Source: Desulfoprunum benzoelyticum (GTDB lineage: Bacteria > Desulfobacterota > Desulfobulbia > Desulfobulbales > Desulfocapsaceae). Taken from it: 64,000 bases of DNA. Positions within the stretch are counted from its first letter, which is position 1, and each line of letters opens with the position of its first letter. The stretch is taken from positions 1 through 64,000 of the forward strand of contig NZ_JACHEO010000020.1 in the NCBI RefSeq assembly GCF_014201505.1. The letters run 5' to 3'. Positions 52,802 to 62,569 of this stretch are shown here, piece after piece. A model generated the notes under the pieces. That model was not told the DNA's origin. It saw only the letters and a list, made by a program, of their open reading frames with translations, and searched no databases. Both the position numbers and the translations under genes were made by a program.

Positions 52802-54073
52802 ATGATTGAGATCCAACCGGTACCGTCGGTCGATGCGGAATTGAGTATTCCGGGTTCCAAGAGCCTGACGCAGCGGGCACTGATTGCCGCCGCGCTGGCC
52901 AGGGGAGAGAGCAGACTCTGCGGTCCTCTGGTCAGTGAGGATACGGAATACTCGGCTCAGGCGCTGGCCCGGCTCGGGGTCAGGATTGACCGGGAAGACC
53001 GGGAGTGCTGGGTCGTCGAGGGCAACGGCGGTACCGTTCATATGGATGGTACGACGATCTATCTCGGCAACAACGGTACGGCGACCAGGTTTCTCACCTC
53101 CGTTGCCGCTCTTGGCAATTCGGCTGTCACCATCGACGGTGACGAACGGATGCAGCATCGACCCATTGGCCCGCTGATCGCTGCCCTGCGCGGCTGGGGG
53201 GTCGACATCGTTTCGGTCAGGGGCACCGATTGCCCGCCGTTGCTCGTCAATGCCCGGGGGATCACGGGCGGGAGGACGGTTTTGCCGGAAGGCAAGAGCA
53301 GCCAGTATCTCTCCTCGCTGCTGCTTGTCGCCCCGTATGCCCGACAACCGGCCAGTCTTGAAGTCGACGGCGAGGTCCTGTCGAAACCCTATGTCAAAAT
53401 GACCCTGTCGGTCATGGCCGATTTCGGCGTTCTTGCCGACTGTACACCTGATTTCAAATCGTTTTCCATCCCGCAGGGGGTGTATCGGGGACGGCACTAT
53501 CGGATCGAGGGCGATGCATCGAACGCCTCTTATTTCTGGGCCGCCGCCGCCGTTGCCGGCGGCCGGGTTACCGTGACAAACGTTCCGGCACTCTCTCTCC
53601 AGGGTGATATCGGTCTCGTACCGCTCCTGGCCCGGATGGGATGCGAAGTGACGCAGGTTGGCAACGGTCTCTGCGTTGAGCGACAGGGAGGGCTCGAGGG
53701 TATCTCGGTGGATATGGGAGACATGCCGGATGTCGTCCCAACCCTGGCGGTTGTCGCGGCCTTCGCTCATGGGCGGACGGAGATCGCCAATATCGCCCAC
53801 CTGCGGATCAAGGAATGTGATCGGCTGCACGCCGTCGTCACCGAACTGCGACGGATGGGAGCCGAGGTCGAGGAACAGGGGGAAGCGATGATCATCCATG
53901 GCGATGGCGGTGCATCGCTCCACGGGGCGGAGATAGAGACATACCGGGACCACAGGATGGCGATGAGCTTCGCCGTGGCTGGATTGAAGGTCCCGGGGGT
54001 GCGCATCACCGATGAGGGATGCGTCGCCAAATCGTTTCCCGATTTCTGGAGCAGGTTCGCGCTGTTGACGTGA
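52802..54073 (+). CDS. aroA: 3-phosphoshikimate 1-carboxyvinyltransferase (EPSP synthase)
   Basis: A 423-residue enzyme joining phosphoenolpyruvate and shikimate-3-phosphate. Seen: ELSIPGSKSLTQRALIAAALARG, then LGNNGTATRFLTS, LPEGKSSQYLSSLL, and the C-terminal RIKECDRLHA and TYRDHRMAMSFAVAGL. These are standard active-site blocks. The LGNNGTATR segment replaces the more common LGNAGTxxR, a detail that can affect inhibitor sensitivity in this family. GAGG precedes ATG. Confidence 0.96.
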   Translation: MIEIQPVPSVDAELSIPGSKSLTQRALIAAALARGESRLCGPLVSEDTEYSAQALARLGVRIDREDRECWVVEGNGGTVHMDGTTIYLGNNGTATRFLTSVAALGNSAVTIDGDERMQHRPIGPLIAALRGWGVDIVSVRGTDCPPLLVNARGITGGRTVLPEGKSSQYLSSLLLVAPYARQPASLEVDGEVLSKPYVKMTLSVMADFGVLADCTPDFKSFSIPQGVYRGRHYRIEGDASNASYFWAAAAVAGGRVTVTNVPALSLQGDIGLVPLLARMGCEVTQVGNGLCVERQGGLEGISVDMGDMPDVVPTLAVVAAFAHGRTEIANIAHLRIKECDRLHAVVTELRRMGAEVEEQGEAMIIHGDGGASLHGAEIETYRDHRMAMSFAVAGLKVPGVRITDEGCVAKSFPDFWSRFALLT

Positions 54074-54245
54074 ACCACCTGGTGTACCGGGATTTCATCC
54101 TGAGTGTGGGGAGGAATGGCGGCATGGGTCGTGCCGGCCCTCCTCTCAATGTCAGGATGGAACCTCGGCCGATCGGAGGAGTTGAAAAAATGATCAGATA
54201 GTAGGCGGTAGTATCGAGACCAACCATTCGATGAGGGAGATAAAA

Positions 54246-55061
54246 ATGCGAGCTGCTGTTTTGATTTGTCTGGCCATATTCCTGGCGTCCTGTACTCCAA
54301 TCCAAACCGGATCGGCGGGCTCCAAGACGACGATTACCGGTGCCGCCGGCGGGAGTGCCGCCGACAACGCCAACACCTCTTTCGAGCGATGTGCCGAGTC
54401 GTTCGGGACCCTGGCGCTGCTGGAAGACCAGGAGGAGGACTGGTATTACATCATCATCCATGAGTACAGGCTTCCGCCGACCTCCAAACTCCTGCGCCTG
54501 ATGGCTCAGCAGTCCAACTGTTTCGTTGTCGTCGAACGCGATCGCCGCGGCATCCGGGCGATGGAGAAGGAGCGTGAACTGCAGGCATCCGGCGAGATGC
54601 GGAGTGGCAGCAATTTCGGCAAGGGACAGATGGTGGCGGCGGATTACACCCTGACCCCGAGCGTGACCTTCAGCAGCCAGGATTCCGGTGGCATGGGAGC
54701 GGCCGTTGGGGGCTTGATGAGTGCCTTCGGCGGCAGCGCCGGCACAGCGCTCGGCATTGCCGGCGGCATGAAGAAGCGGGAGGCGAGCACGATGCTGACC
54801 CTGGTTGAGAACCGTTCCGGGGTGCAGATCGCCGCAGCGGAAGGCAGTGCCTCGAAATTCGATTTCGGCCTGCTGGGAGGCATCTTCAGCGGCAGCGGTG
54901 GAGTCGGGCTCGGCGGTTATGAAAAGACCCCGCAGGGCAAAATCCTGGCGGCCGCATTCGCCGATTCATTCAATCAGATGGTACGGGCCCTGAAAAATTA
55001 CCGTGCCCAGGAAGTCAGAGGCGGACTCGGCAAGGGCGGGACGTTGAAAGTCGGCAACTGA
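54246..55061 (+). CDS. CsgG-like secreted lipoprotein
   Basis: A 271-residue lipoprotein with lipobox LASC (C16). The mature region resembles the CsgG/HfaB group or related penicillin-binding-protein-activator-like lipoproteins: NCFVVVERDRRGIRAMEKERELQ, then GKGQMVAADYTLTPSVTFSS. A glycine-rich stretch (about 150-225) has small-residue repeats, and the final helix resembles CsgG ends (KILAAAFADSFNQMVRALKNY). CsgG forms an outer-membrane secretion pore; the glycine-rich insert here is unusual. GAGGGAGA precedes ATG 54246. No curli-like genes are adjacent. Confidence 0.7.
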   Translation: MRAAVLICLAIFLASCTPIQTGSAGSKTTITGAAGGSAADNANTSFERCAESFGTLALLEDQEEDWYYIIIHEYRLPPTSKLLRLMAQQSNCFVVVERDRRGIRAMEKERELQASGEMRSGSNFGKGQMVAADYTLTPSVTFSSQDSGGMGAAVGGLMSAFGGSAGTALGIAGGMKKREASTMLTLVENRSGVQIAAAEGSASKFDFGLLGGIFSGSGGVGLGGYEKTPQGKILAAAFADSFNQMVRALKNYRAQEVRGGLGKGGTLKVGN

Positions 55062-55089
55062 AAGGGCTACCGCAGTCCTTTCTCATTGC

Positions 55090-55123
55090 CATTGCCCTGT
55101 CGTGTACCCATGACAGGGCAATG
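55090..55123. terminator. Bidirectional hairpin between convergent genes
   Basis: CATTGCCCTGTC (55090-55101) pairs perfectly with GACAGGGCAATG (55112-55123), ten-base loop. No T tract on either side. Confidence 0.55.
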
Positions 55124-55129
55124 TCCACC

Positions 55130-55930
55130 TCAACGGCATTGGCGGCTGACGATGACTTCGTCGCCGATGCCGATGCCTGTCACCAGTGCCGCATCACCGC
55201 CGACTACGGCGATCTCGATGAATCCCTGGCTGTCGGTCAGGGCTATGAGTTCCCCGCGCTGTCTGTCTGCATAGACGGAATTCAGATTATCGATCACCAG
55301 GGTTCCGATCTGAAAGGTGACCGTTCCACCCCCCCCGAAATCCTTGACTCTTTGCTCCGGTAGATTGGTGCGGAGATTGCCGAAATTGTCTTTGGCGAGC
55401 ACGCTGCCAACCAGTCGTCCACCGCTCTGGTATGGCTCGTTCTCGCTCAGTCGGACGCAACTCTCCCGCGGCACGGGTCGGCCTGTCTCGGCGATGTCCA
55501 TCCCCCCTGCCAGTCGGGCGGCGACCGGGGCCATGATGTCACGGCCGTGAAAGGTAGGACTGACCGGAGATCGGAACAGGCGTTCGTTGGTGACATGGTA
55601 AACGATAGTTGAATCGAGGTTGAGAAACGGGGTGAAAATGCCGTTGTCCGGCCCGACGAAGGTCTGCCCGGCCGAGCGGAGGGCGAGGATACGCCGCCTG
55701 GAACCGACGCCGGGATCGACGATTGCCAGGTGAACTGAGGCGGGTGGAAAATAGGGGGCGGAACCGGCCAGGATCCGACAGGCATGGAAGACGTCCTGGG
55801 GTGGGATGGTATGGGTGATATCGATGATGTTGGCGTTGCCGAGACCGGTGAGCAGGACGCCTTTCAAAACGCCGACATACTCGTCCGCGGCCCCGAAATC
55901 CGTGGTCAGGGTAATGATGGGATCATTCAT
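55130..55930 (-). CDS. SAM hydroxide adenosyltransferase (DUF62)
   Basis: A 266-residue protein of the DUF62 family, related to fluorinases and chlorinases but hydrolysing SAM to adenosine and methionine. Opening ITLTTDFGAADEYVG contains the conserved aspartate D11; AIVDPGVGS, FVGPDNGIF and HGRDIMAPVAA follow, together providing the Asp-Arg-His set of the hydrolases. It lacks the halogenase loop as far as I can see. Physiological role is poorly understood. The start overlaps the mltA stop by eight bases, ending the envelope operon. Confidence 0.92.
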   Translation of the reverse strand: MNDPIITLTTDFGAADEYVGVLKGVLLTGLGNANIIDITHTIPPQDVFHACRILAGSAPYFPPASVHLAIVDPGVGSRRRILALRSAGQTFVGPDNGIFTPFLNLDSTIVYHVTNERLFRSPVSPTFHGRDIMAPVAARLAGGMDIAETGRPVPRESCVRLSENEPYQSGGRLVGSVLAKDNFGNLRTNLPEQRVKDFGGGGTVTFQIGTLVIDNLNSVYADRQRGELIALTDSQGFIEIAVVGGDAALVTGIGIGDEVIVSRQCR

Positions 55931-57128
55931 CTTTTTTCAGCCCGTTTGTCGATTTTTCCACAAGGATATACAACGATCCCTTTTCCCGCATCAGTCCCGC
56001 CGCATGCCGCGCTTCATCGCCGTCGCCCAGGAACAGATCGAGACGGTTGCCGCCCCGGATCGCCGCGCCGCTGTCCTGGGGGAAGACAAAACGGTCAAGG
56101 GCACGCCATCGCTGCAGGTGGCCATTCCGGTCGACGACCGGCTGCCGGGATTTGAGGAAGGCCACCGTTCCCAGGGGGATCTCGGATGGATCGACGGCGA
56201 CCGACCGGCCGGCGGTCAAGGCGATATTGCCGCTGCCGAGGACAGTCCCTGTTTTTCCCCAGGCGAAAAAGATAAAACGGGGATTGGCGTGGAGGATACG
56301 CTGCGATTCCCCGGGATGGGCATGCAGGTACTCGACAATGCCCGGCAGGGTGGCCTGCTCGAGCGTCAGCCGGCCCTCGTCGACAAGCAGTCGGCCGATG
56401 CTGCGGTACGGGCGACCGTTTGATCCGGCGAAACGCACCGGTCTGCAGGAGCCGTCCCGGAGGCGGATTTTTCCCGATCCCTGGATGTGCAGGATGAACG
56501 CTTCAATGGGATCAGCGAGATAGAGGAGTTCGTTGCCGGCAAGGGGACGGCGGGTTTCGATTTCCTCCCGGGACCAGTAGGGAACAAGGCGGCCGTTGCA
56601 GAACCTGCCGATGCTGGTGGTGGTGCCGTTGTTGTGTTCGATGAGATCCGGCGGAAGACGGTAGAGCGGATGATTGAACTGTGGGATCGGCAGCAGGCTG
56701 CCGTCAAGGACCGGTTGGAAATACCCGGTCACCAGCATACTGCCGGCGAAGGTGGCGTTCTCGCCGGCCCCTGCCCGCAAGAAGTCGAAACTCTCCTGCA
56801 CCCGCCTGGATATCACCAGTGGCGAGGATTCCTGTTCTATGATCTCGATAAATGTTGCGATGGATCTGCGTAGCAGCTCTGCCGAAACGGTACGAGTCCC
56901 CAGTTTGAAGTGATCGTCCTCCGGTATCCTGCGCAGGTATTCCGCCTGTCGTCTTGCCGCCTCCAGCAGGGAGTGTCGATCGAAATCATCGGTGAACAGC
57001 GGTTCTTCGGCCGTTGTCGTGATTCCAGCGGCCTGGATGGCGGTACCGGGCAGGACGGAGAATAAAGCGGTCAGGAGCACAATGACGATCGCGACAGGCG
57101 AAGAAGGGCGGGGCGGCCTGTTCCTCAT
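55923..57128 (-). CDS. mltA: Membrane-bound lytic murein transglycosylase A
   Basis: A 401-residue periplasmic enzyme cleaving glycan strands to 1,6-anhydromuropeptides. An N-terminal hydrophobic signal (about 12-34) is followed by the MltA domain (VTGYFQPVLDGS) and a 3D domain containing LGTVAFLKSR and the terminal DSGAAIRGGNRLDLFLGDGDEA. No lipobox is evident, unlike E. coli MltA. The open frame runs upstream into mltB. ATG 57128 follows the mltB stop by 17 bases and gives the signal peptide; no clear ribosome site. Confidence 0.93.
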   Translation of the reverse strand: MRNRPPRPSSPVAIVIVLLTALFSVLPGTAIQAAGITTTAEEPLFTDDFDRHSLLEAARRQAEYLRRIPEDDHFKLGTRTVSAELLRRSIATFIEIIEQESSPLVISRRVQESFDFLRAGAGENATFAGSMLVTGYFQPVLDGSLLPIPQFNHPLYRLPPDLIEHNNGTTTSIGRFCNGRLVPYWSREEIETRRPLAGNELLYLADPIEAFILHIQGSGKIRLRDGSCRPVRFAGSNGRPYRSIGRLLVDEGRLTLEQATLPGIVEYLHAHPGESQRILHANPRFIFFAWGKTGTVLGSGNIALTAGRSVAVDPSEIPLGTVAFLKSRQPVVDRNGHLQRWRALDRFVFPQDSGAAIRGGNRLDLFLGDGDEARHAAGLMREKGSLYILVEKSTNGLKKDE

Positions 57129-57145
57129 CGACGTGTCGCTGTGAT

Positions 57146-58174
57146 TCAGTGCCCGCGATTCAACGCTTCGGCCAGTTCCGACACCGCCATCGCGTATCTG
57201 TTGGAGTTGTTCCAGGCGGTGATGGCCTGGAAATTGGGGTAGCCCGCGACATAGCGGAAGCCTCCGCCTTCTGTCGGATGGATTTCGAGGCCGACGATCG
57301 TCACGCCCCGGTCCTGTGGCGGGCGGGGCAAGGTGACACCTTGCGCGCTTGTGACCTCCCGCCAGTCGACCAGGGCCTTTCTGCCGGTGAGATTTGCCTG
57401 GACGAGTTTGTCGGAGTGGAGCCGGTTGCCTATATCGACATAGACAGGAGCGTCCAATACCCATTTGAAGTGGTGCAGGTAGTTGGCGATAGAGGCGAGG
57501 ATATCGTCGATCGAGCCGAAGACGTCGCGCCGTTGGTCACCATCAAAACTGACGGCGTACTCCTGAAAACTGGAAGGGATGAATTGGGTCTGGCCAAACG
57601 CGCCGGCGTAGGATCCCTTTACCTGCAGCGGATTGATCTGGTTGTCGCGGCACAGGAGCAGGAACTGGATGAGCTGATTGCGAAAGAACTTGGAGCGGCG
57701 AGGATAGGCATCGAAGAGGGTGTTCAAGGTTTGAAAGACGCCGTATTTGCCGTGGTTGGCCCCGAATCGCGATTCGATCCCCCAGATGGCGATGACGTAC
57801 TCGCGGTCAACCCCGATCTCCGCTTCAATCCTGTCGAGCAGGGCCTGATGCTCCTTTAATTTTTTCTTGCCGGTCGCGATGACGGCAGGAGTGATGAACA
57901 GCGGCCAGTATTCGTAATACGGCTTCGCTTCCCACTGCTTGTCCATCAATTCGAGGACCTTCTTGTCGATGACGACCCCGGCAAAAAGGGCATCGAGCTG
58001 CTGCTGGGTAAAATGGTGGACGTCACGCAGCTCCTGAAAGAGCTGACGATAGTTATCCCCGTGGACATCGATCGGCTGGCCGTTGACCACCATGTCGGCG
58101 GCCTTCGGCGCTTCCTGCGCTGAGGCGGGAGAGCAGCCGAGGAGGATGACGGCCAGGACAACGATAAGATGCAT
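57146..58174 (-). CDS. mltB: Lytic murein transglycosylase B
   Basis: A 342-residue lipoprotein or secreted enzyme; LLGC (C14) is a good lipobox. The catalytic glutamate lies in AIWGIESRFGANHG (about 130-143), followed by GSYAGAFGQTQFIPSSF and the IANYLHH block of the MltB family. It is paired with mltA, so two different lytic transglycosylases are made from one transcript. The ATG has no obvious ribosome site. Confidence 0.95.
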   Translation of the reverse strand: MHLIVVLAVILLGCSPASAQEAPKAADMVVNGQPIDVHGDNYRQLFQELRDVHHFTQQQLDALFAGVVIDKKVLELMDKQWEAKPYYEYWPLFITPAVIATGKKKLKEHQALLDRIEAEIGVDREYVIAIWGIESRFGANHGKYGVFQTLNTLFDAYPRRSKFFRNQLIQFLLLCRDNQINPLQVKGSYAGAFGQTQFIPSSFQEYAVSFDGDQRRDVFGSIDDILASIANYLHHFKWVLDAPVYVDIGNRLHSDKLVQANLTGRKALVDWREVTSAQGVTLPRPPQDRGVTIVGLEIHPTEGGGFRYVAGYPNFQAITAWNNSNRYAMAVSELAEALNRGH

Positions 58175-58289
58175 GAACCGGTGGTCGGAATGGCAATGAA
58201 CGTTGAAAATGAGCGCACCTCTTTGGCTTGGGTTGGTTATAAATGGTTCTGGAATTACTGAAGATGAATCATGATCGGACTCCGGGCGA

Positions 58290-59246
58290 TCATTGATACA
58301 TCCGCTGGAAATCCGTCAAAAAACTGTCAAGCATCTCGTGGGGGAGGCTGGTGACTCCGGCCGCTCCGGCCCTGCCGCCTCCGGTCGGAAACTTTCTGCA
58401 CAGGGTGTCGGCATCCCGACAGTCACAGAGCGGCGCCCGGACACTTATCCGCCAGCTGCCATCACGATTGCTGGTCACGAGGGCGTGGGCGGCATCTGCC
58501 TTTTCGGTGGACTTGCGGTTGGCGAAGACCCCGGAGACACGTCTCGCCCATGCGGCATCCGGAAAAAAATATACTCGATTTTTGCCGGGGAGTCCATGTT
58601 CCTTGATCTGCAGCGCCAGGTCGAGGTCTGCCTGGAATCCCTGACGGAGCCGAGGCAGCAGCGGCGACTGGGCAAAAAAATCAAGTGGATCGTCAAATTG
58701 GGCCAGACCTGCATAGAGAACGAGTGGAGCGACATGCAGGTCGTCCACCGTCTCCCCATAACTGTTGTAGTTCAGCAGTTCCCCGGTTTCCTGCAACTGT
58801 TGTACCCGATCGTCGGAGAGCGCAAGCTCTTTTGCGAGTCGACGGGCCGGGATATGAAGATTGTCGCCGAACGCGCCGCATACGGCCCACTTGCCGTATT
58901 TTCCGCCGACCAGTGCATTGACAAGCAATGCGGTGCAGGTATCCGGTCGCGGGTCGATACGGGCGGTGAGCAGGGGCGACCTGGGGATTTCCCCGGCGTA
59001 ATGGTGGTCGATATACTCGATCCTGTTGCCCTGATGAAGCAACTGGAGGAGAAAATCCCGGTTCCGGTCGAGGGAGATGTCGAAAACGGTGATTGAACTG
59101 CCATGCAGTTGAGTGACCTGGGCGAGAAGCAGGGTATCCCTCTTGGTGCCGGTGATCCGGACTGCATCAGGGATGGGATTTGCCAGTCGCAGTTGGAGGA
59201 CGGAACACAGACCGTCGGCATCGCCGTTGAAGATGTCATGATGCAT
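58290..59246 (-). CDS. DHH-family phosphoesterase-like protein
   Basis: A 318-residue protein with DHH-type metal motifs in order: HDIFNGDADGLCS, DISLDRNRD and EYIDHHYAGE, then a DHHA1-like end with GGGRAGAAGV. This is the layout of RecJ/NrnA-type phosphoesterases, but the N-terminus is short and the first motif begins at residue 4. Substrate is unknown: a small phosphodiester, oligonucleotide or acyl compound is possible. Located between lptD and mltB on the same strand. Confidence 0.78.
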   Translation of the reverse strand: MHHDIFNGDADGLCSVLQLRLANPIPDAVRITGTKRDTLLLAQVTQLHGSSITVFDISLDRNRDFLLQLLHQGNRIEYIDHHYAGEIPRSPLLTARIDPRPDTCTALLVNALVGGKYGKWAVCGAFGDNLHIPARRLAKELALSDDRVQQLQETGELLNYNSYGETVDDLHVAPLVLYAGLAQFDDPLDFFAQSPLLPRLRQGFQADLDLALQIKEHGLPGKNRVYFFPDAAWARRVSGVFANRKSTEKADAAHALVTSNRDGSWRISVRAPLCDCRDADTLCRKFPTGGGRAGAAGVTSLPHEMLDSFLTDFQRMYQ

Positions 59247-59332
59247 GGATAAGGACCTTCGAACCTCTCAGGACCCGGAATAGCCGGGTCCGAGGCTATC
59301 CGGCTCCTGCGAACGTTGCTGCAGCCGGTCGA

Positions 59333-61741
59333 TCAGTTGCCGAGACCGAGACGTCCGCCGATATTGGCAAGATTGAAGACAACCATGAAGGCGGTGTCTT
59401 CGGGCGTATAGTTCGATTCCAGCGACATTGACCAACACAGCGCCTGATAGGTCAGGGACACGGTTGCCTCCTGGGTCTCGTCGTTGGAGAGCGAATGCTC
59501 GACATCGATCGAGGTGAACCAGTTGTTGATCAGATGGGTGCGGGCGAGGCCGTTGATCTGCTCGATGGAGGAGTCGTCACTGAAGCTGTAATCAAGGCTG
59601 AAGTGATCGCCTCTCTTGGTGCGGTACGTTCCTTCGAAGGAATGTGCAACAAATCCGTCGCCATAGGCGTCGATATCGGTCTGGTATTCAACGGCCAGGT
59701 AGTTGGTCGGGGTCCAGCCGGTCCTGAGGAAGATATCGGAAAACCGCCCGTCGGAATCGGCGCTGATGATATCGTTGGAGGCCGCCGACAGGTCGGAGAG
59801 GCCGAGAACATCGGACGACGAGTCGCCGGCGTAATCGTCGCGGAGATCGTAGTACTGGCTGAGCTTGACGTAGGCATAATCCTGCAGGGTAGCGTTGCCG
59901 CTGGCGTAGTTGTCGAACAGATTGAAGAAGTTGTCGACGCCGTAAACGACTCGGTTCACGTCTTCGATGGCATCCACCTCATCGAAGATCGGCAGTTCAT
60001 CCTGATCGACATCGGGCAGGAACTGGTACTGGACATACGGATGGACCTGGTGGTCGAAGCCGCTGTTCTGGCTGGCGTCGGCGAAGAAATTCTTCAGGAC
60101 GGTGGTGCCCACCTCCCACTCGAAATCGGCCAGAAGCCGGTTCTGCTGGTCATCATTGGTCCATTCGCCGTCGCCGTAGGTGTTGACGAGGTAGAATGTT
60201 TCCCGTACCCCGACCTCGGCCCTCGACTCCAGGTACTGGCCGAGCGGTACCGGCGCACTGATTGAGGGATGGAGATCGAAGCGATGGCCGCCGACCCCGT
60301 CCTCCCGCCAGTAATTGACATATCCCGATTCCCAGTCGTAGCTGAAATCGCTTTCGCCGATCGTCCGGAACCCGGTGAAATCGAAGCTCGGCAACTTCCA
60401 CAGCGGCGTCGGATCGGTTTCCACGGCACGGACATCGTTGACCCCGAGCAGGGTGCCTTCGAGCGTCATGCCGGACCAGGATTTCATGACCTTCAGGGTG
60501 TTGTCCCTGGTTTCAGCGCGTTTGTTTTCAAAATCCCGGCCGTATTCATCGAGAAAGCGATCAGCGGTTTTGTTGTAGCCATTGACGCCGGTGTTGAACT
60601 CGGTCAGGTAATCGCGATCGGAGACGATATCGAGGTCGAGGCGGGTCTGCCAGTCGTCGCCGAAGGTGTGATCGGCCTTACCCCTGATCCAGTAGCGATC
60701 GCTGTTGGTATGGGTAAAACCGGTATCTTGATAATATCCGGTTTCCGATGGATCTGACAGTTCATCATCGAGCCAGGTGCCGACAATCGCACCTTTTTCC
60801 ATATCGCCCTGGGCGTACCGGAACTCGAGGCCGGGCATGAAGCCGCGGTCGGTGTAGTACTGGGGGTAAAAGGTCATGTCGGCGGAATCGGAGATGTTCC
60901 AGAAGAATGGCAGGTTGAGACCGAAACCGTTATTGCTCGAACTCGAGAATTCAGGGAAGAGGAGTCCTGTCTGCCTGGTATTCTTGACCGGCAGGATCAA
61001 GTACGGAGTGTAGAATATCGGTACGCCCTTGACATTGAAACGGGCGTGCTTGAGGACGGCGTAACCGCCCGGTTCGATCTTGGTATCCTTGCTGGCGAAG
61101 CTCCAGGGGGGCGTTTCCCCTTTTTCGACCTTGCAGGTAATGGCCCAGCCGTCGCCGATGTTGTAGGTGTTGACCCCGGTTTTTTCGATGGTCTTCCCTT
61201 CGAGGTGCAGCGACTTGTTGCTGCGGACGACCGAGGCATTGGTGAACGTGCCGGTTTCCTTCGTCAGATCGAGGCTGGCCTGGTCGGCGGTAAGGACGTC
61301 TTCTCCGGTGTTGATCTCAACGTTTCCCCGGGCCTTGATCGACTGGAGCGTGGTGTCGTAGACCATCCAGTCGGCCTTGATGGTGACCGTCGTCTTCATC
61401 GTGGCAGCGGGAGCGGCGTCGATCTGTTCAGCCTTGACTTCCTTTTTCTGTGCCGGTTCTTCTCCCAGCAGTTCGCTCCAGTCCGTCATCCCCTTTTCAG
61501 CCTCGGTCGGCGGAGGCGGTGGCGGCAGTTTTTCCCTTTTTTCAAGGATGATATTGCCCTCGGCGACGACGCTCTGCGGATCTTCGTAGCGGGTGATTTT
61601 GTCGGCCGAAATGTTCCACTCCTCTGTCGCAACGTTTTCAGCCTGCAGCATAACCGGCGCGGAGTGGAACGCAAACAGGCTGAGAGCGGCTGCGGTGATA
61701 TATCGTTTTGCTTTCTGAAACTGCGGGGAGTGCAATATCAC
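59333..61741 (-). CDS. lptD: LPS-assembly outer-membrane protein LptD
   Basis: An 802-residue outer-membrane translocon that inserts lipopolysaccharide. A signal region (about 8-30) precedes an LptA-like jellyroll (about 35-250, WNISADKITRYEDPQSVVAEGNI and AENVEI-type repeats), then a large beta-barrel domain with the FFWNISDSADMTFYPQYYTDRGFMPGLEFRY block. A proline run (KLPPPPPPTEAEK) interrupts the jellyroll. The frame is open to 61921, but GTG 61741 is preferred: AAGGAG lies six bases upstream, and the extra residues would bury the signal peptide. Lead gene of the envelope cluster. Confidence 0.93.
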   Translation of the reverse strand: MILHSPQFQKAKRYITAAALSLFAFHSAPVMLQAENVATEEWNISADKITRYEDPQSVVAEGNIILEKREKLPPPPPPTEAEKGMTDWSELLGEEPAQKKEVKAEQIDAAPAATMKTTVTIKADWMVYDTTLQSIKARGNVEINTGEDVLTADQASLDLTKETGTFTNASVVRSNKSLHLEGKTIEKTGVNTYNIGDGWAITCKVEKGETPPWSFASKDTKIEPGGYAVLKHARFNVKGVPIFYTPYLILPVKNTRQTGLLFPEFSSSSNNGFGLNLPFFWNISDSADMTFYPQYYTDRGFMPGLEFRYAQGDMEKGAIVGTWLDDELSDPSETGYYQDTGFTHTNSDRYWIRGKADHTFGDDWQTRLDLDIVSDRDYLTEFNTGVNGYNKTADRFLDEYGRDFENKRAETRDNTLKVMKSWSGMTLEGTLLGVNDVRAVETDPTPLWKLPSFDFTGFRTIGESDFSYDWESGYVNYWREDGVGGHRFDLHPSISAPVPLGQYLESRAEVGVRETFYLVNTYGDGEWTNDDQQNRLLADFEWEVGTTVLKNFFADASQNSGFDHQVHPYVQYQFLPDVDQDELPIFDEVDAIEDVNRVVYGVDNFFNLFDNYASGNATLQDYAYVKLSQYYDLRDDYAGDSSSDVLGLSDLSAASNDIISADSDGRFSDIFLRTGWTPTNYLAVEYQTDIDAYGDGFVAHSFEGTYRTKRGDHFSLDYSFSDDSSIEQINGLARTHLINNWFTSIDVEHSLSNDETQEATVSLTYQALCWSMSLESNYTPEDTAFMVVFNLANIGGRLGLGN

Positions 61742-61937
61742 AGTAGACTCCTTGTGAGAGAATTCGTTAAAGAAGGTGCATGGATGACATGGTAGCAGCC
61801 GGCAGCCCGGCTCGTCAAGCGGGTACCTTACCTCCTTGTCATGGATATGCAGTTGTTTCAACTGCAAAACGCATGTATCCAGACAGTTGAAATCACTGAT
61901 CTCCTGAGTCGATGGCGCCAATCCAGCTTAACCAGGA

Positions 61938-61966
61938 AATTTACGGTTCTCCTTGATCGGTGTCAA
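61938..61966 (-). promoter_or_regulatory. Sigma-70 promoter of lptD
   Basis: On the minus strand TTGACA (61966-61961), 17-base spacer, TAAATT (61943-61938). Predicted start near 61931 gives a leader of about 190 bases before GTG 61741. Confidence 0.7.
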
Positions 61967-62569
61967 GCCAAAAGTCATAGATTTGCCTTGATAATAAAGG
62001 GAAATTGTTTTATTTTCAACCAAATGTGTCAGCCCTCCCGAACCAGCTTCTTTTGCAGTGCACTCAACCTCTCTTTCCAACGATTCCTGCCTTATCCGGA
62101 GTACTTTGATGCGAACGAGACTGGAGAACTGTTACAGGGGGAGTGAACGGTGTACCCATGCCGGACGGCAGTGCGGCGTCGGCGGGCAAGGGGAGGGGTG
62201 ATGCAAGGCGGTAATGCGCAGGTGATGGGAAGACGTGGGCGATTGCGTTTCGACAGGCAATATCCGCGTCACTCCCACATCCAGGCATGAACGCAGGAAT
62301 TGGCGACAGGTGTCGTGTCAAGAAAAATCATTTCCGGTTCTTCGGTTGTTCCACTGAGATATCGGGGACCGAATCGGTTTGTCGATGAGGAAAATGACTT
62401 GGCGCTGTACCTGTTTTTGAACATCGCGACCTGTTTCAGGTTGATCTGATGAATTATGTCGGCGGATGAAGAAGAGATACCTTTTTTCGGAACTTCTTCA
62501 GTCGGCTGCAAGATTGTCGAGGGAGATGCCTCTTTTCGGTATCATCTGCGATAAAGGAAGACGAACAGT
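61967..62569. other. Long non-coding region before the RNase E/G gene
   Basis: About 600 bases between the lptD promoter and the RNase E/G start. No convincing protein frame or tRNA is seen. AT content is higher than the flanks. By analogy with E. coli rne, part may be a long regulatory leader, but I could not identify a defined element. Confidence 0.45.

Noticed and set aside
61841-62146. A 101-codon plus-strand frame
   Set aside because: It overlaps the lptD promoter on the other strand, has no ribosome site and its translation matches nothing I know.
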